The notes: generated by a model from the sequence alone, not told the origin. 64,000 bases of DNA from Alteromonadaceae bacterium BrNp21-10 (GCA_030418115.1 JAUHQD010000014.1:38326-102325); one strand, 5' to 3'. Shown: positions 36,135-45,049, counted from the first letter of the stretch. Translations and numbers: made by a program.

Positions 36135-36706
36135 TAACGGGTACCGGTTAACTTATTGGTTGTAGATTGTTCCGCTGAATCGATAATGAATTGTCGGCAT
36201 AACTTCATGCCGGTGGCCAAATGGTTCTCTACGGTTTTTACCGAGATATGCATAATCTGCGCTATTTCAGCATGAGACTTACCTTGTAATTTACGCATCA
36301 CAAATACTTGTCGGCAAGCGTAAGGCAAGGTATTCACCGCTGCCAGCAGCAAGGCTTTATCTTCATTATTTATTTGTTGTGCCGATGGGTCTCGCTGCGT
36401 TCCTACGTAGATACCGGATACATCGTTAGCGCTTTTAGTTACTACTTGCCGATGCCGCAATCGACTAATAGCAATATTTCTAGCAACGCGAAATAAAAAA
36501 GGTCGAGGTTCGATTTGCTTCTTCGCTTTTAAACTTAAATAGACTTCCAGATAGGCTTCTTGCATCACCTCTTCAGCTTCAGCGGTATTCAACAGCTTAC
36601 ATAATGCCGCCAATAACATCACCGAAGTCTCTTTATAAAATTCCGCCATCCATGCGTTCAACTTTTTAAGCTCAAGACCCTGCAAAAGGAAAGTTAATTG
36701 TGTCAT
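36134..36706 (-). CDS. ECF sigma factor, FecI-like
   Basis: A 190-residue sigma factor with region 2 (NTAEAEEVMQEAYLEVYLSLKAKK, then FLFRVARNIAISRLRHRQ) and region 4 (LPYACRQVFVMRKLQGKSHAEIAQIMHISVKTVENHLATG). The order sigma, FecR-like, TonB receptor is that of iron-starvation or nutrient-sensing ECF systems. Because the partner lacks a periplasmic domain, how it is activated is unclear. It diverges from a diguanylate cyclase. Confidence 0.9.
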   Translation of the reverse strand: MTQLTFLLQGLELKKLNAWMAEFYKETSVMLLAALCKLLNTAEAEEVMQEAYLEVYLSLKAKKQIEPRPFLFRVARNIAISRLRHRQVVTKSANDVSGIYVGTQRDPSAQQINNEDKALLLAAVNTLPYACRQVFVMRKLQGKSHAEIAQIMHISVKTVENHLATGMKLCRQFIIDSAEQSTTNKLTGTR

Positions 36707-36830
36707 TGTTGAATACCTGATCGATTGTGAAAAGGGTGAATTCAGTTGAGTACTGATTTAACACCTTTTTTAACCATAACAAAAATTAGCCACATTAGAA
36801 TAGTTTTAAGCTTGCTTAAAGGCAGATGAT

Positions 36831-36888
36831 TATCACTTTATAATATTTGAATCATAATCATTAATAAATAATGATAACGTTATGTAAG
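36831..36888 (+). promoter_or_regulatory. Possible Fur-box cluster before the diguanylate cyclase
   Basis: Several overlapping NATNAT-type hexamers occur, such as GATTATCA, AATCATAATCATT (36850-36862) and AAATAATGATAACGTTAT (36868-36885). They resemble parts of the 19-bp Fur consensus but none is a close full match, and the region is A/T-rich, so chance is possible. Confidence 0.3.
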
Positions 36889-36906
36889 ATTCGTAGAGAT
36901 GGATTG

Positions 36907-37971
36907 ATGGCTAAAGTAATTCAACACAACAAAACATCAACATTAATTATCGTTGCTGCGGTAACGCTTCTAGGCGCCATGGCTGCATTACTCTATATTG
37001 CGCATCAGTCCAATGTGTCACTACTCAACAGCCCTTACATTATCAATACCACAGGCCAAATTCGTGGCGGTATACAGCGTATTAGCAAGCTAAAAACCGG
37101 CGACTGCCAACAGCACTGTGCTCAACTAATCAACGATGTTGACCACAAAATTGAAGACATTATAAAGTTAGCCAAAACACTCGAACAACCCGCCACCGAT
37201 AATGACATTGTCATCAACATGCAAAAGCTTAAACCATTATGGGAAGCCCTTAAGCTTGCTTATCAAACGCCTGATAATCACCAGCAGATCATGGAATTAA
37301 GTGAGCAGGCATGGAATATTGCCGATACCGCCGTATTAAGTGCACAGCATGTCACCGAAAATAATGTCACTCATTTAATCTGGTTATATCCGCTAGCCTT
37401 ACTCATTATATTAGCCAACGGCGGTATTGTTTTCTTAGCCTTTACTCGGGTACGTAAAATCCTAGAGCACCGAAGCATTAAAGATGCCGTAACAGGACTA
37501 TTTAACCGCTACGCATTTCTACAAATGTTAGATAAAGAAGTGGCACGGGCTAATCGGCATAAACGTCCTTTTTCACTACTGTATTTTGACATTGATTATT
37601 TTAAAGAGATCAATGATAAACATGGGCACCAAATAGGTGATGAGACCTTAAAAACATTGGCTGATTTAGTTGCTTCCATTGCCCGTAATAACGATATTGT
37701 GTCACGTATTGGCGGTGAAGAATTTACCATTATTGCCCCCGAAGCCACTCAAAAAGAAGCCCAACAGTTTGCCGAAAAAATACGTCAAAGCGTAGCCGAG
37801 CATGAATTCCCAAAAGTGGGTAAACTGACCATTAGTATCGGCGTTGCTCAACATCGCGCCAGTCTATCGGCGCAAACCCTATTACAGTATGCCGATACCG
37901 CTATGTACGAAGCCAAAAATGGCAGCCGTAATTGTGTCAAAGTGTTTGAGTTTTTACCTGAGTCAGTTTAG
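36907..37971 (+). CDS. Membrane diguanylate cyclase with periplasmic sensor
   Basis: The 354-residue protein has a first helix (about 10-35) and a roughly 120-residue helical periplasmic part (SPYIINTTGQIRGGIQRISKLKTGDC...) similar to PilJ/methyl-accepting-type sensors. A second helix follows (about 158-180), then a GGDEF domain. The active site is GGEEF at 269-273, and an RNND inhibitory site lies five residues before it, so it should make cyclic di-GMP and be product-inhibited. The start at 36907 is preferred; the ORF could begin 36 bp earlier inside the A/T-rich promoter region. Confidence 0.88.
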   Translation: MAKVIQHNKTSTLIIVAAVTLLGAMAALLYIAHQSNVSLLNSPYIINTTGQIRGGIQRISKLKTGDCQQHCAQLINDVDHKIEDIIKLAKTLEQPATDNDIVINMQKLKPLWEALKLAYQTPDNHQQIMELSEQAWNIADTAVLSAQHVTENNVTHLIWLYPLALLIILANGGIVFLAFTRVRKILEHRSIKDAVTGLFNRYAFLQMLDKEVARANRHKRPFSLLYFDIDYFKEINDKHGHQIGDETLKTLADLVASIARNNDIVSRIGGEEFTIIAPEATQKEAQQFAEKIRQSVAEHEFPKVGKLTISIGVAQHRASLSAQTLLQYADTAMYEAKNGSRNCVKVFEFLPESV

Positions 37972-37973
37972 TT

Positions 37974-38110
37974 AACCTCAGCTCGAGATAAAAATGTCGA
38001 GAGTGTAGTTATAATTCATATATTTCAATGGGTTACTTGTTTTTAATAATATCAATATTGTTTTTGCTTGGTACAGTGCTGTAGGGCGTTGCTTATTCCG
38101 AGCTGAGGTT
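37974..38110. repeat. 137-bp stretch bounded by 12-bp inverted repeats
   Basis: AACCTCAGCTCG (37974-37985) and its exact reverse complement (38099-38110) enclose 113 bp with no ORF. TTAA-like bases flank both sides. It could be a miniature inverted-repeat element or a long-range RNA stem; there is no second copy in the window. Confidence 0.45.
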
Positions 38111-38223
38111 AGTTATTAACATGAACCTAGGATAACGCTACAAAGTCACTTTTCATTGCTTATCCCTTAGGTTTTCAAGTAGGGTAGAGCAGCAAACCTA
38201 ATACCAACAATAAGGATAACCCT

Positions 38224-38415
38224 ATGAAAATTATTAGTTTGGCACTCATTGTTTTAGGAATAGGCCTAGCCTATTGGGGCTATGATATTGCGAGCTCGGT
38301 GCAATCAGAAGTCACGTCGACTATAATCGGTTCTGAATCAGATAAAGTAATGCAACTGTACATTGGTGGTGCAGTGAGCTTGGTAGTAGGCATTTACTTA
38401 TTTTTGAAAAAATAA
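38224..38415 (+). CDS. DUF3185 small membrane protein
   Basis: A 63-residue protein with two hydrophobic helices (IISLALIVLGIGLAYWGYDIA and YIGGAVSLVVGIYLFL) joined by a short loop with SVQSEVTS. This pattern fits the DUF3185 family. The function is unknown. The ribosome-binding site AAGGA lies 8 bases upstream. It stands alone before a bidirectional terminator. Confidence 0.75.
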   Translation: MKIISLALIVLGIGLAYWGYDIASSVQSEVTSTIIGSESDKVMQLYIGGAVSLVVGIYLFLKK

Positions 38416-38460
38416 CGACGGCCTTTTGGCCATACCACTTAAAAGCATGCCACAGATAAT

Positions 38461-38486
38461 AAAAAAGCCACTAATGTGGCTTTTTT
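38461..38486. terminator. Bidirectional terminator
   Basis: An 11-bp stem AAAAAAGCCAC/GTGGCTTTTTT with loop TAAT lies between the convergent DUF3185 and TBDT genes. Confidence 0.9.
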
Positions 38487-38511
38487 AAATTATGAATCTG
38501 CCTTGTAGCCT

Positions 38512-41160
38512 TTAGAAATCACGTTTATATGAGATGCTAAAACCAATTCCTTTGGTCTCAGAACGGAATAAAGTGTTTTCAAATTCCAATTCCTTTTTCT
38601 GATCTAACATATTCTGCACTTTAAATTTAACTGTAGAGTTAAAGTCAGGATAGTAGGTATAAACCACATCCAACGAATGGAATGGCTTTTCATAGCTATC
38701 ATCAAAACTATCGATACCAGGGATCAAAATACGCTCACCAAACACGTTATACACTAACGAAGCTGAATGATTACCATTAGGTGAGTCATAACCCAACTGC
38801 AAGTTCGCTACGTATTCCGAGTGCCCCGTCATACGGCGAGTCAAATTAGTAATCGCAGCAGACACACCGGTTTGTTCAACAATATGCTGAGAATCTAATA
38901 CAATTTCTGAATCAGATAGAGTTAAGTTGCCGGATACAAATAAACTGTTCCAAAACTCGCCACCTAAAAAGCTTAAGCCTTTTAAGAACTCAATTTCGAC
39001 ACCATACAATTCACCGGTTTCAGCATTGGCAATACGTACCAAAGGTGGCCCATCTTGAGCTGGAGATTGCACGGATTCAATGGGGTCAATCATATCTTTG
39101 TAGAACAAACCTACAGATAAGTTATCACCTTGATCCAGATACCACTCCCAACGAACATCATAGTTCTTCACTGATGTCGTACGCAGGCCCGGCGTTCCAC
39201 CAATGGGGAAGTCGGTTAGCGGGTCAATATAGGTCGAACTAGACACTTCACGCAAGTCAGGACGCACCACGGTATTACCGTAACTGGCCCTTAACTGCAT
39301 TTCATCATTGATGGTATAGGTCAGCGCTAACGCAACGTAAACATCATCTTCCTGAAATGCCAGTTGGCTACGATCTTCTTCATCTGGTAAATCAATTTGA
39401 TTAGATTTTGGATCAAAGGGCACCACGGCTTGTCGGAAGTCTTCCCAACGGGCTCCACCACTAATCCGCCATATCTTATTGAAAAACAAATCAGCTTCGA
39501 AGTAAAAGGCATCCACTTTTTGTGCCGCCGCAAAATCATCACCGGCAATAGTCGTATCTGACAACAATGGTGTTGAGTTTAACGTGGCAGCATCCAGAGC
39601 TTGGTTGCTAAGAATATCGCCAAACACTGAGCCATTCAAAATGGAGCTATCAGCAAAACCACGGGTGTTAATATCAAAACGGCGGTTTTCAGCTGTACGG
39701 GATTTAGTGATAAAATCACCACCGGCTTTTAACTCAATTTCCCACTTATCAAGTGACAAAGGGTAATTAACATTCCAACCGTAGTTTTCAACTCTGTCAT
39801 GCAAATTCTGAAATTGGTAACGGCCTGCTGTTGTCGCATTCGTCAGGCTACTTTCATTAACTCGGTCAAACAAGCCATCTTCGTTATCGTCTTCAAGTAT
39901 AAAGCGAGAGGTGAAACCACCTGGCGCGTTACGCGAAGAGCGGCCTAACGAATAACGCCAGTCCAAACCCAGAAAACCCAAATCGGTGAACGTATGAGTA
40001 CCTTTAACCTGATTGGTATACATTTTACGCTCTTCATACACAACTTGGACCTGGTGAATTCGTTGTCCATCGATTAGCTGAATATTGTTTGAGTTACCTA
40101 TTTTGTCGGTAATTTGATCGCGAGTATCGTTGAGCACGATAGAACTAAAGTCCAAGCGATGCTTACTGTTGTAATCAATACCAAAATTGAACATACCAGA
40201 CCATTTAACGGAATGCTCGGTGGTTTCAACTTCGTCAAAAAAGCGCACTAAACGAATTTCATCGGCATTACGCTGTGGCTGTTCACCGATGTATTCATCA
40301 GCAACACTCCAACTATTGTCATAGCCAGCGGTTGCTAAAAAGCCGTAACTCACATCATCATTTAAATCGTATTTATTACCTAAAGACATGTTTGCGCCAA
40401 CATCAGGATCAACACTGTCTTTAACCGGATGATAATCGCGATTGAGGGTTTTCAACAATTCGCGGGCTTCAGATGACGAGACATCGTCTAAAAACTGTTT
40501 ACTTTGCCATAGATCGACTATGCCTTGTGGCGCTGCACGAGTACCATCATCGACGCCCTTCCAATCATCACCACCACCGTTATATTGGTACGCATCGTCA
40601 AAGTTTTCACTATTACCACCTAATTTTCCACTGAGATTAAATACAAATTCTGAGGGAATGGTTTTAAGACGAATATTCACATTACCACCACCAAATGCCG
40701 CTGGCATTGAAGGTGAGAACGATTTTTGTACCGATAACGACTCAATGATATCGGATGGAAATAAATCTAACGGAATAACAGAACGTGTTGGATCAGGACT
40801 TGGTACCGCTGAATTATTCAATTGTGTGCTTGAGTAGCGCTCACCTAAGCCACGTACATAGATAAACTTACCATCTACTAACGTTAAGCCGGTAACACGT
40901 CTAAGTGCTGCAGCCGCATCACTATCACCTGTACGCGAAATTTGTTCTGCACCCAAGATATCAGCGACGAAAGCTTGATCTTTTCTTTCCTGAAGAACGG
41001 CAGTGGCAGTACCTTTTAAGCGAGTGCCTGTTGCCACAACTTCTTCAATCACCTTCTCTTCTGATTCTTCCTGAGCATAAGCAGCCGGTTGCACCGTCAG
41101 AGCAATCAACACTGCCAGGGATAGGTTCTTCAATGGAAACCTTTGGACAGGACTATTCAT
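38512..41160 (-). CDS. TonB-dependent receptor, likely phosphate-starvation-linked
   Basis: An 882-residue receptor with signal peptide (MNSPVQRFPLKNLSLAVLIALTVQPAAYA) and TonB-box-like VIEEVVATGTRLKG. The plug has ILGAEQISRTGDSDAAAALRRVTGL and FIYVRGLGERYSSTQLNNSAVPSPDP, and the barrel ends in Phe. The start at 41160 has AAGAGG upstream. It lies 133 bp downstream of a Pho-boxed lipoprotein gene on the same strand with an attenuator-like hairpin between, so it is probably expressed with it. The substrate is unknown; a phosphate-containing compound is inferred from the promoter only. Confidence 0.9.
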   Translation of the reverse strand: MNSPVQRFPLKNLSLAVLIALTVQPAAYAQEESEEKVIEEVVATGTRLKGTATAVLQERKDQAFVADILGAEQISRTGDSDAAAALRRVTGLTLVDGKFIYVRGLGERYSSTQLNNSAVPSPDPTRSVIPLDLFPSDIIESLSVQKSFSPSMPAAFGGGNVNIRLKTIPSEFVFNLSGKLGGNSENFDDAYQYNGGGDDWKGVDDGTRAAPQGIVDLWQSKQFLDDVSSSEARELLKTLNRDYHPVKDSVDPDVGANMSLGNKYDLNDDVSYGFLATAGYDNSWSVADEYIGEQPQRNADEIRLVRFFDEVETTEHSVKWSGMFNFGIDYNSKHRLDFSSIVLNDTRDQITDKIGNSNNIQLIDGQRIHQVQVVYEERKMYTNQVKGTHTFTDLGFLGLDWRYSLGRSSRNAPGGFTSRFILEDDNEDGLFDRVNESSLTNATTAGRYQFQNLHDRVENYGWNVNYPLSLDKWEIELKAGGDFITKSRTAENRRFDINTRGFADSSILNGSVFGDILSNQALDAATLNSTPLLSDTTIAGDDFAAAQKVDAFYFEADLFFNKIWRISGGARWEDFRQAVVPFDPKSNQIDLPDEEDRSQLAFQEDDVYVALALTYTINDEMQLRASYGNTVVRPDLREVSSSTYIDPLTDFPIGGTPGLRTTSVKNYDVRWEWYLDQGDNLSVGLFYKDMIDPIESVQSPAQDGPPLVRIANAETGELYGVEIEFLKGLSFLGGEFWNSLFVSGNLTLSDSEIVLDSQHIVEQTGVSAAITNLTRRMTGHSEYVANLQLGYDSPNGNHSASLVYNVFGERILIPGIDSFDDSYEKPFHSLDVVYTYYPDFNSTVKFKVQNMLDQKKELEFENTLFRSETKGIGFSISYKRDF

Positions 41161-41232
41161 TATTAACCTCTTTAAGAATACGTATTTACTAGCCATTCAA
41201 GATATTTAAACGTGAGCCCCGAATGCCTTAAC

Positions 41233-41274
41233 AAAAAAGTGCACCACCACTACTTAAAATCGGCGGCGCACTTT
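41233..41274 (-). terminator. Intercistronic hairpin between lipoprotein and TBDT
   Basis: A 13-bp stem with G-U pairs (41236-41248 with 41262-41274) followed by TTTTTT on the minus strand. It could end part of the transcripts after the lipoprotein gene and lower receptor expression relative to it. Confidence 0.6.
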
Positions 41275-41293
41275 GTCGGTTCAATAACGAATC

Positions 41294-44089
41294 TTAGTCT
41301 TCAAGACCAACTGTCCAGCCTGCGGTCCAGTCGTTGCCTTCTTCAACTGCACCGATGAAGCTAGCATTTTCAAAGAAAGTATCGCCGGAGAAGTCTTTAG
41401 GTGTACCTACTGCATTAGAGAAGATACCGTTAACAACTGTTGCTCTATCAGCTTCCACTGCATTGTCACTTTGCACTGTGGTAAACCAGTTTTCTAGGTC
41501 AACTGCACCATCTGCATTCTTGAAGTTTTCACCGTTCTCACAAGCAATAACAGAGTTAGTGAAAGTAATAGTACCGTCACCTAAGTTAGCTTGACTCTCG
41601 GCAATATTCTCAACTTCAAAACACTCACCCATTCCTGTAGAACCAGTAATGATGAAGTTGCTTAATTGAGCGCCGGTACCTTCACGTAAATAAACACCTT
41701 CTGAATCATCTTCACCATCAAAATCGTTACCAATAATAGTAACGTTAGCTAGGCTTGGATTAGATTGAGGTTGCTTATCTGGGGTAGAGCCATCGTTATC
41801 TGCTTCAATACCACGGTTGGCATCAGAGTTGTCAGTAGCCTGACGAACTAATACATATTGCAAACGACCTTGGAAACCATTGTCCCAGTCAATGCTGTCG
41901 TCCTGAATATCAGTCAACACTAAGTGTTTAACATCAACATTGCCGCCGAAGAATTCAACACCATCATCCGCATTTTTGTGGATTTGAATATATTCAACAG
42001 TAGTACCAGAACCTACACCACCAAATGTAATACCATTTAATTCATTATCAGGTGCAATTTCAAAACCACCGTGCATTACACGTACATAACGCAAAGTACC
42101 TGAATTGTCTGCAGTATCGGTGCCACCAAATACAGCGCCTTCTTGCACGCCTTCAACTTGTAACGCACAAGCTGAACCGTCTGCTGGACACTTGTTAGAT
42201 GGAGCATTACCTAGTAATACCATGCCACCCCATTGACCTGCTTCGGCTTCTAGACCTTGTACATCTTGAATTGAAGTAAAGCTAATTGGGCTTGCCGCAG
42301 TACCTACTGCATTAATTTTTGAACCACGACTAACAACAATATAATCGTTACCAGAGGCGCCAAATACCGTCACACCTGCATCTATTGTTAAAGTTGCACT
42401 ATCAGCATTATCGCCACCAACAAATACTGCACCAGAAAGTGCATAAAGGTTGCCAGACGTTAAATGCAAGTCTGATGTAATACGACCGCTAATTTGACAA
42501 GTTGTGGTGTCGCCATCGGCAGAAGAAATAGCCGTTGTGGTAGCTGGACAACCCGATTGAGTGGCAACTACTTCAACTTCACCACCACCAAAACCAAATG
42601 CCCAACCTTGACGCCAGTCATCACTCGCTTTGACTGCACCGATAAAGTCAGTGGCATCAAAGAAACCGTCGATGGTGGAAGCATCAGTTGCTCCCTCAAG
42701 TAAAGGTGAACCAGATTGTGGCGTACCATCTGCATTTAACATGGGTGAAGTAATACGGTTACCCGTTTGCACATTAAGGAACCAGTCTTCTAAATCAACT
42801 GCACCCTCTTCATTTTTAACGTTTTCATCATTGGTACAACCTAGTACCGAAGTCGATATGGTAATTGTACCGTCAGACAAATTAGCTTGTGATTCAGTAG
42901 AATTTTCAACTTCTAAACATTCACCCATACCAGCTGGGCCAGTAATTACTAAATTATATATTTGTGCACCGGTACCTTCACGAAGGTAAACACCTTCGGA
43001 GTCATCTTCACCATCGAAGTTATTACCGATAATAGTCATATTGGCGATCATTGGATTAGACTGAGGCTCTTTATCCGGTGTTGAACCGTCGTTGTCTGCT
43101 TCTATACCACGGTTTGCATCACCAGAGGCTTTGTCATGCTCTACATAAACGTATTGCAACTTACCTTGGAAACCATTATCCCAATCCACACTGTCATCTT
43201 GGTTGCCGGTTAACACTAAGTGTTTTGCTTGAACCGTACCGCCAAAGAATTCAACACCATCATCGGCATTAGCATGTACTTGTACATAATCAACAGTAGT
43301 ACCAGCACCTACACCACCGAAAGTAATACCATTAAGTTCGTTGTCTGGGGCAATTTCATAACCCGCATATTTAACAACAACATAATTTAACGTACCTGAA
43401 TCATCTTCAGTATCAGTACCGCCGAATACAGCACCTTCTTCAACACCTTCAACTTGCAGTGCGCAATCTGAACCATCTGCCGGACACTTGTTGGATGGTG
43501 CATTACCTAAAAGAACAACACCGCCCCATTGGCCTGCGCCTACTTCACTACCAACAACATCTTGGAAAGACGTCATAATGATTGGATCGGCAGCCGTACC
43601 AACAGCTTGAATATCAGAACCTCGGCTAACAACCAAGTAGTCACCGCCATTACGCCCAAAAATAATGGTACCTGGCTCAATCACTAAACTAACGCTATCT
43701 GCGTTGTCATTACCGATGAAAACCGGACCTTCTAGTGCCCATACGGTATCGTTAGTTAGGGTAACGGTAGTATCTGCAGAGCTAGTGCCTTTTGCGGCAT
43801 TAGCCACCAAGCGACCGGACAGCGTACGAACTTCAACGTCTTTTCCCATTGAAGTTGACACTTGTGATGATAAAAACGAGCTTGCCTCACCTGGACGTGT
43901 ATCTGTTGGTGTAGTTGGTGTGGTAGGCGTAGTTGGAGTCGTTGGCGTACCACCAGTATTATTGGTTACGCTGTTATCTGTATTACTATTATCAATATCG
44001 CCTTCGCTGATATTAATGTCACCGCCACAACCGGCCAAAGTTAGTGCGACTGCAATGGCCGACACTTTAAAAATATTTGCTAATACCAT
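41294..44089 (-). CDS. Large lipoprotein with two tandem beta-helix-like domains
   Basis: The 931-residue protein has a lipoprotein signal (IAVALTLAGCGG), an Asp/Asn-rich stretch and five Thr-Pro-Thr units. Two copies of a domain of about 400 residues follow (roughly 75-500 and 525-931). Both copies contain APSNKCPADGS, EGAVFGGTDT, IAPDNELNGITFGGVG, NADDGVEFFGG, DANRGIEADNDGSTPDK, DGEDDSEGVYLREGTGAQ and GAVDLE-WF. The Asp-rich motifs suggest calcium binding in a right-handed beta helix. GGGAG precedes the ATG at 44089. It has a Pho box and is followed by a TBDT gene, so it may be the surface partner of that receptor. Confidence 0.85.
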   Translation of the reverse strand: MVLANIFKVSAIAVALTLAGCGGDINISEGDIDNSNTDNSVTNNTGGTPTTPTTPTTPTTPTDTRPGEASSFLSSQVSTSMGKDVEVRTLSGRLVANAAKGTSSADTTVTLTNDTVWALEGPVFIGNDNADSVSLVIEPGTIIFGRNGGDYLVVSRGSDIQAVGTAADPIIMTSFQDVVGSEVGAGQWGGVVLLGNAPSNKCPADGSDCALQVEGVEEGAVFGGTDTEDDSGTLNYVVVKYAGYEIAPDNELNGITFGGVGAGTTVDYVQVHANADDGVEFFGGTVQAKHLVLTGNQDDSVDWDNGFQGKLQYVYVEHDKASGDANRGIEADNDGSTPDKEPQSNPMIANMTIIGNNFDGEDDSEGVYLREGTGAQIYNLVITGPAGMGECLEVENSTESQANLSDGTITISTSVLGCTNDENVKNEEGAVDLEDWFLNVQTGNRITSPMLNADGTPQSGSPLLEGATDASTIDGFFDATDFIGAVKASDDWRQGWAFGFGGGEVEVVATQSGCPATTTAISSADGDTTTCQISGRITSDLHLTSGNLYALSGAVFVGGDNADSATLTIDAGVTVFGASGNDYIVVSRGSKINAVGTAASPISFTSIQDVQGLEAEAGQWGGMVLLGNAPSNKCPADGSACALQVEGVQEGAVFGGTDTADNSGTLRYVRVMHGGFEIAPDNELNGITFGGVGSGTTVEYIQIHKNADDGVEFFGGNVDVKHLVLTDIQDDSIDWDNGFQGRLQYVLVRQATDNSDANRGIEADNDGSTPDKQPQSNPSLANVTIIGNDFDGEDDSEGVYLREGTGAQLSNFIITGSTGMGECFEVENIAESQANLGDGTITFTNSVIACENGENFKNADGAVDLENWFTTVQSDNAVEADRATVVNGIFSNAVGTPKDFSGDTFFENASFIGAVEEGNDWTAGWTVGLED
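43906..43950 (-). repeat. 9-bp tandem repeat encoding Thr-Pro-Thr linker
   Basis: Five units of 9 bp code for TPT repeats in the linker after the lipobox. Unit number could vary by slippage without breaking the frame. Confidence 0.8.
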
Positions 44090-44135
44090 TAGGTTCTCCC
44101 AGATTATGTTTTTGTAATAAATTAAAACTCTGAGG

Positions 44136-44169
44136 AGATTAACCAACGGAAGTGACAGTTTTGTTACAA
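44136..44169 (-). promoter_or_regulatory. Pho box and -10 of the lipoprotein-TBDT unit
   Basis: On the minus strand TTGTAACAAAACTGTCAC (44152-44169), 10 bases, then TAATCT (44136-44141). It differs from the pstC box at two positions. CTGACAT-like repeats continue upstream. Confidence 0.83.
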
Positions 44170-44245
44170 TATGTCAGTGTCATAAAACTTTAATAATTAA
44201 GGGGTTATTGGAGTAGTTGACAACATATAAACGGGATATTTAAAT

Positions 44246-45049
44246 CTATCGGTCACGAAACCATTTGGTCACAATGGTTTTTTCACCCGCTATAATGGGT
44301 AAAGACTGATGCAAGGTTAACGGATTTGGGGTGCCATCTACGCACAGGTTATTCCACACTAGCGCAGTGCCTTTTTTGGGTGTAACCGTTAGATTAAGGT
44401 GTGGAAATTCAGTTTCTCCACCTTCACATGATTGATCAAGATAGATCATAAAAGTCCAGCTACGCTGCCCCCTTTGCTGCGCATGGGTTTTATATTCTTC
44501 GGAACCCGGTTCAAAATAATCGGTATGCTTTTTAAACTGCTGACCAACAGCATAGTGTTGCGCTTGCATCATCTCCTTCGCTCCCACTTCAATACCAAGA
44601 CATTGCACAATTTGAGTTTCTAAACGCTTAACTGCAGCATGCTCGATAATGGACAAATCACAGGTCGTAGAAGTACGAAAACCTTCATAGCCGGAATTAG
44701 CTGAAATTTCTGAAGGTTTGAGTGCCGATTTGGCAATATTAATAATCTCGTCACATTGAGGGAAACTAAGAAATTCTTCAATAACAAATAATTGTGCTTT
44801 TTCCTGCTCTAAAAAACGCACGTTATATTGACCTTTTACGCCAATCAATTGTGGATTTGATAATTTACGATAATAATCCGCATTTCTTTGGTGAGATAAC
44901 TCTGCGGGTAAATTTTTACCCAAGGCCTTACGCGCAACAGCAAACGTAAAGCCATTTTCCAATAAAGTATTGAGAATATCAGAACTCTTAACACCGGAAA
45001 TTAAATTTTTTACAACCCAGTTTTTCCAATTCGTAGGTAACGTTGACAT
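44246..45049 (-). CDS. 2-oxoglutarate/Fe(II) oxygenase, prolyl-4-hydroxylase type
   Basis: The 268-residue protein has a helical N-terminus and a C-terminal P4Hc domain. The iron ligands are H-x-D in FKKHTDYFEPG and the distal His in LTLHQSLPIIAGEKTIVTKWF, with Lys to hold 2-oxoglutarate. EGGETEFPHLNLTVTPKKGTALVW is typical. It hydroxylates an unknown substrate, probably a protein side chain. The start at 45049 has AAGGA upstream, better than 45079. A Pho box precedes it, which is unusual for this family. A sensor kinase is encoded divergently. Confidence 0.88.
   Translation of the reverse strand: MSTLPTNWKNWVVKNLISGVKSSDILNTLLENGFTFAVARKALGKNLPAELSHQRNADYYRKLSNPQLIGVKGQYNVRFLEQEKAQLFVIEEFLSFPQCDEIINIAKSALKPSEISANSGYEGFRTSTTCDLSIIEHAAVKRLETQIVQCLGIEVGAKEMMQAQHYAVGQQFKKHTDYFEPGSEEYKTHAQQRGQRSWTFMIYLDQSCEGGETEFPHLNLTVTPKKGTALVWNNLCVDGTPNPLTLHQSLPIIAGEKTIVTKWFRDR

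Noticed and set aside
43665..44117. 150-aa ORF with Gly-Val-Val repeats
   Set aside because: It is the reverse frame of the 9-bp Thr-Pro-Thr repeat and the lipoprotein signal region.
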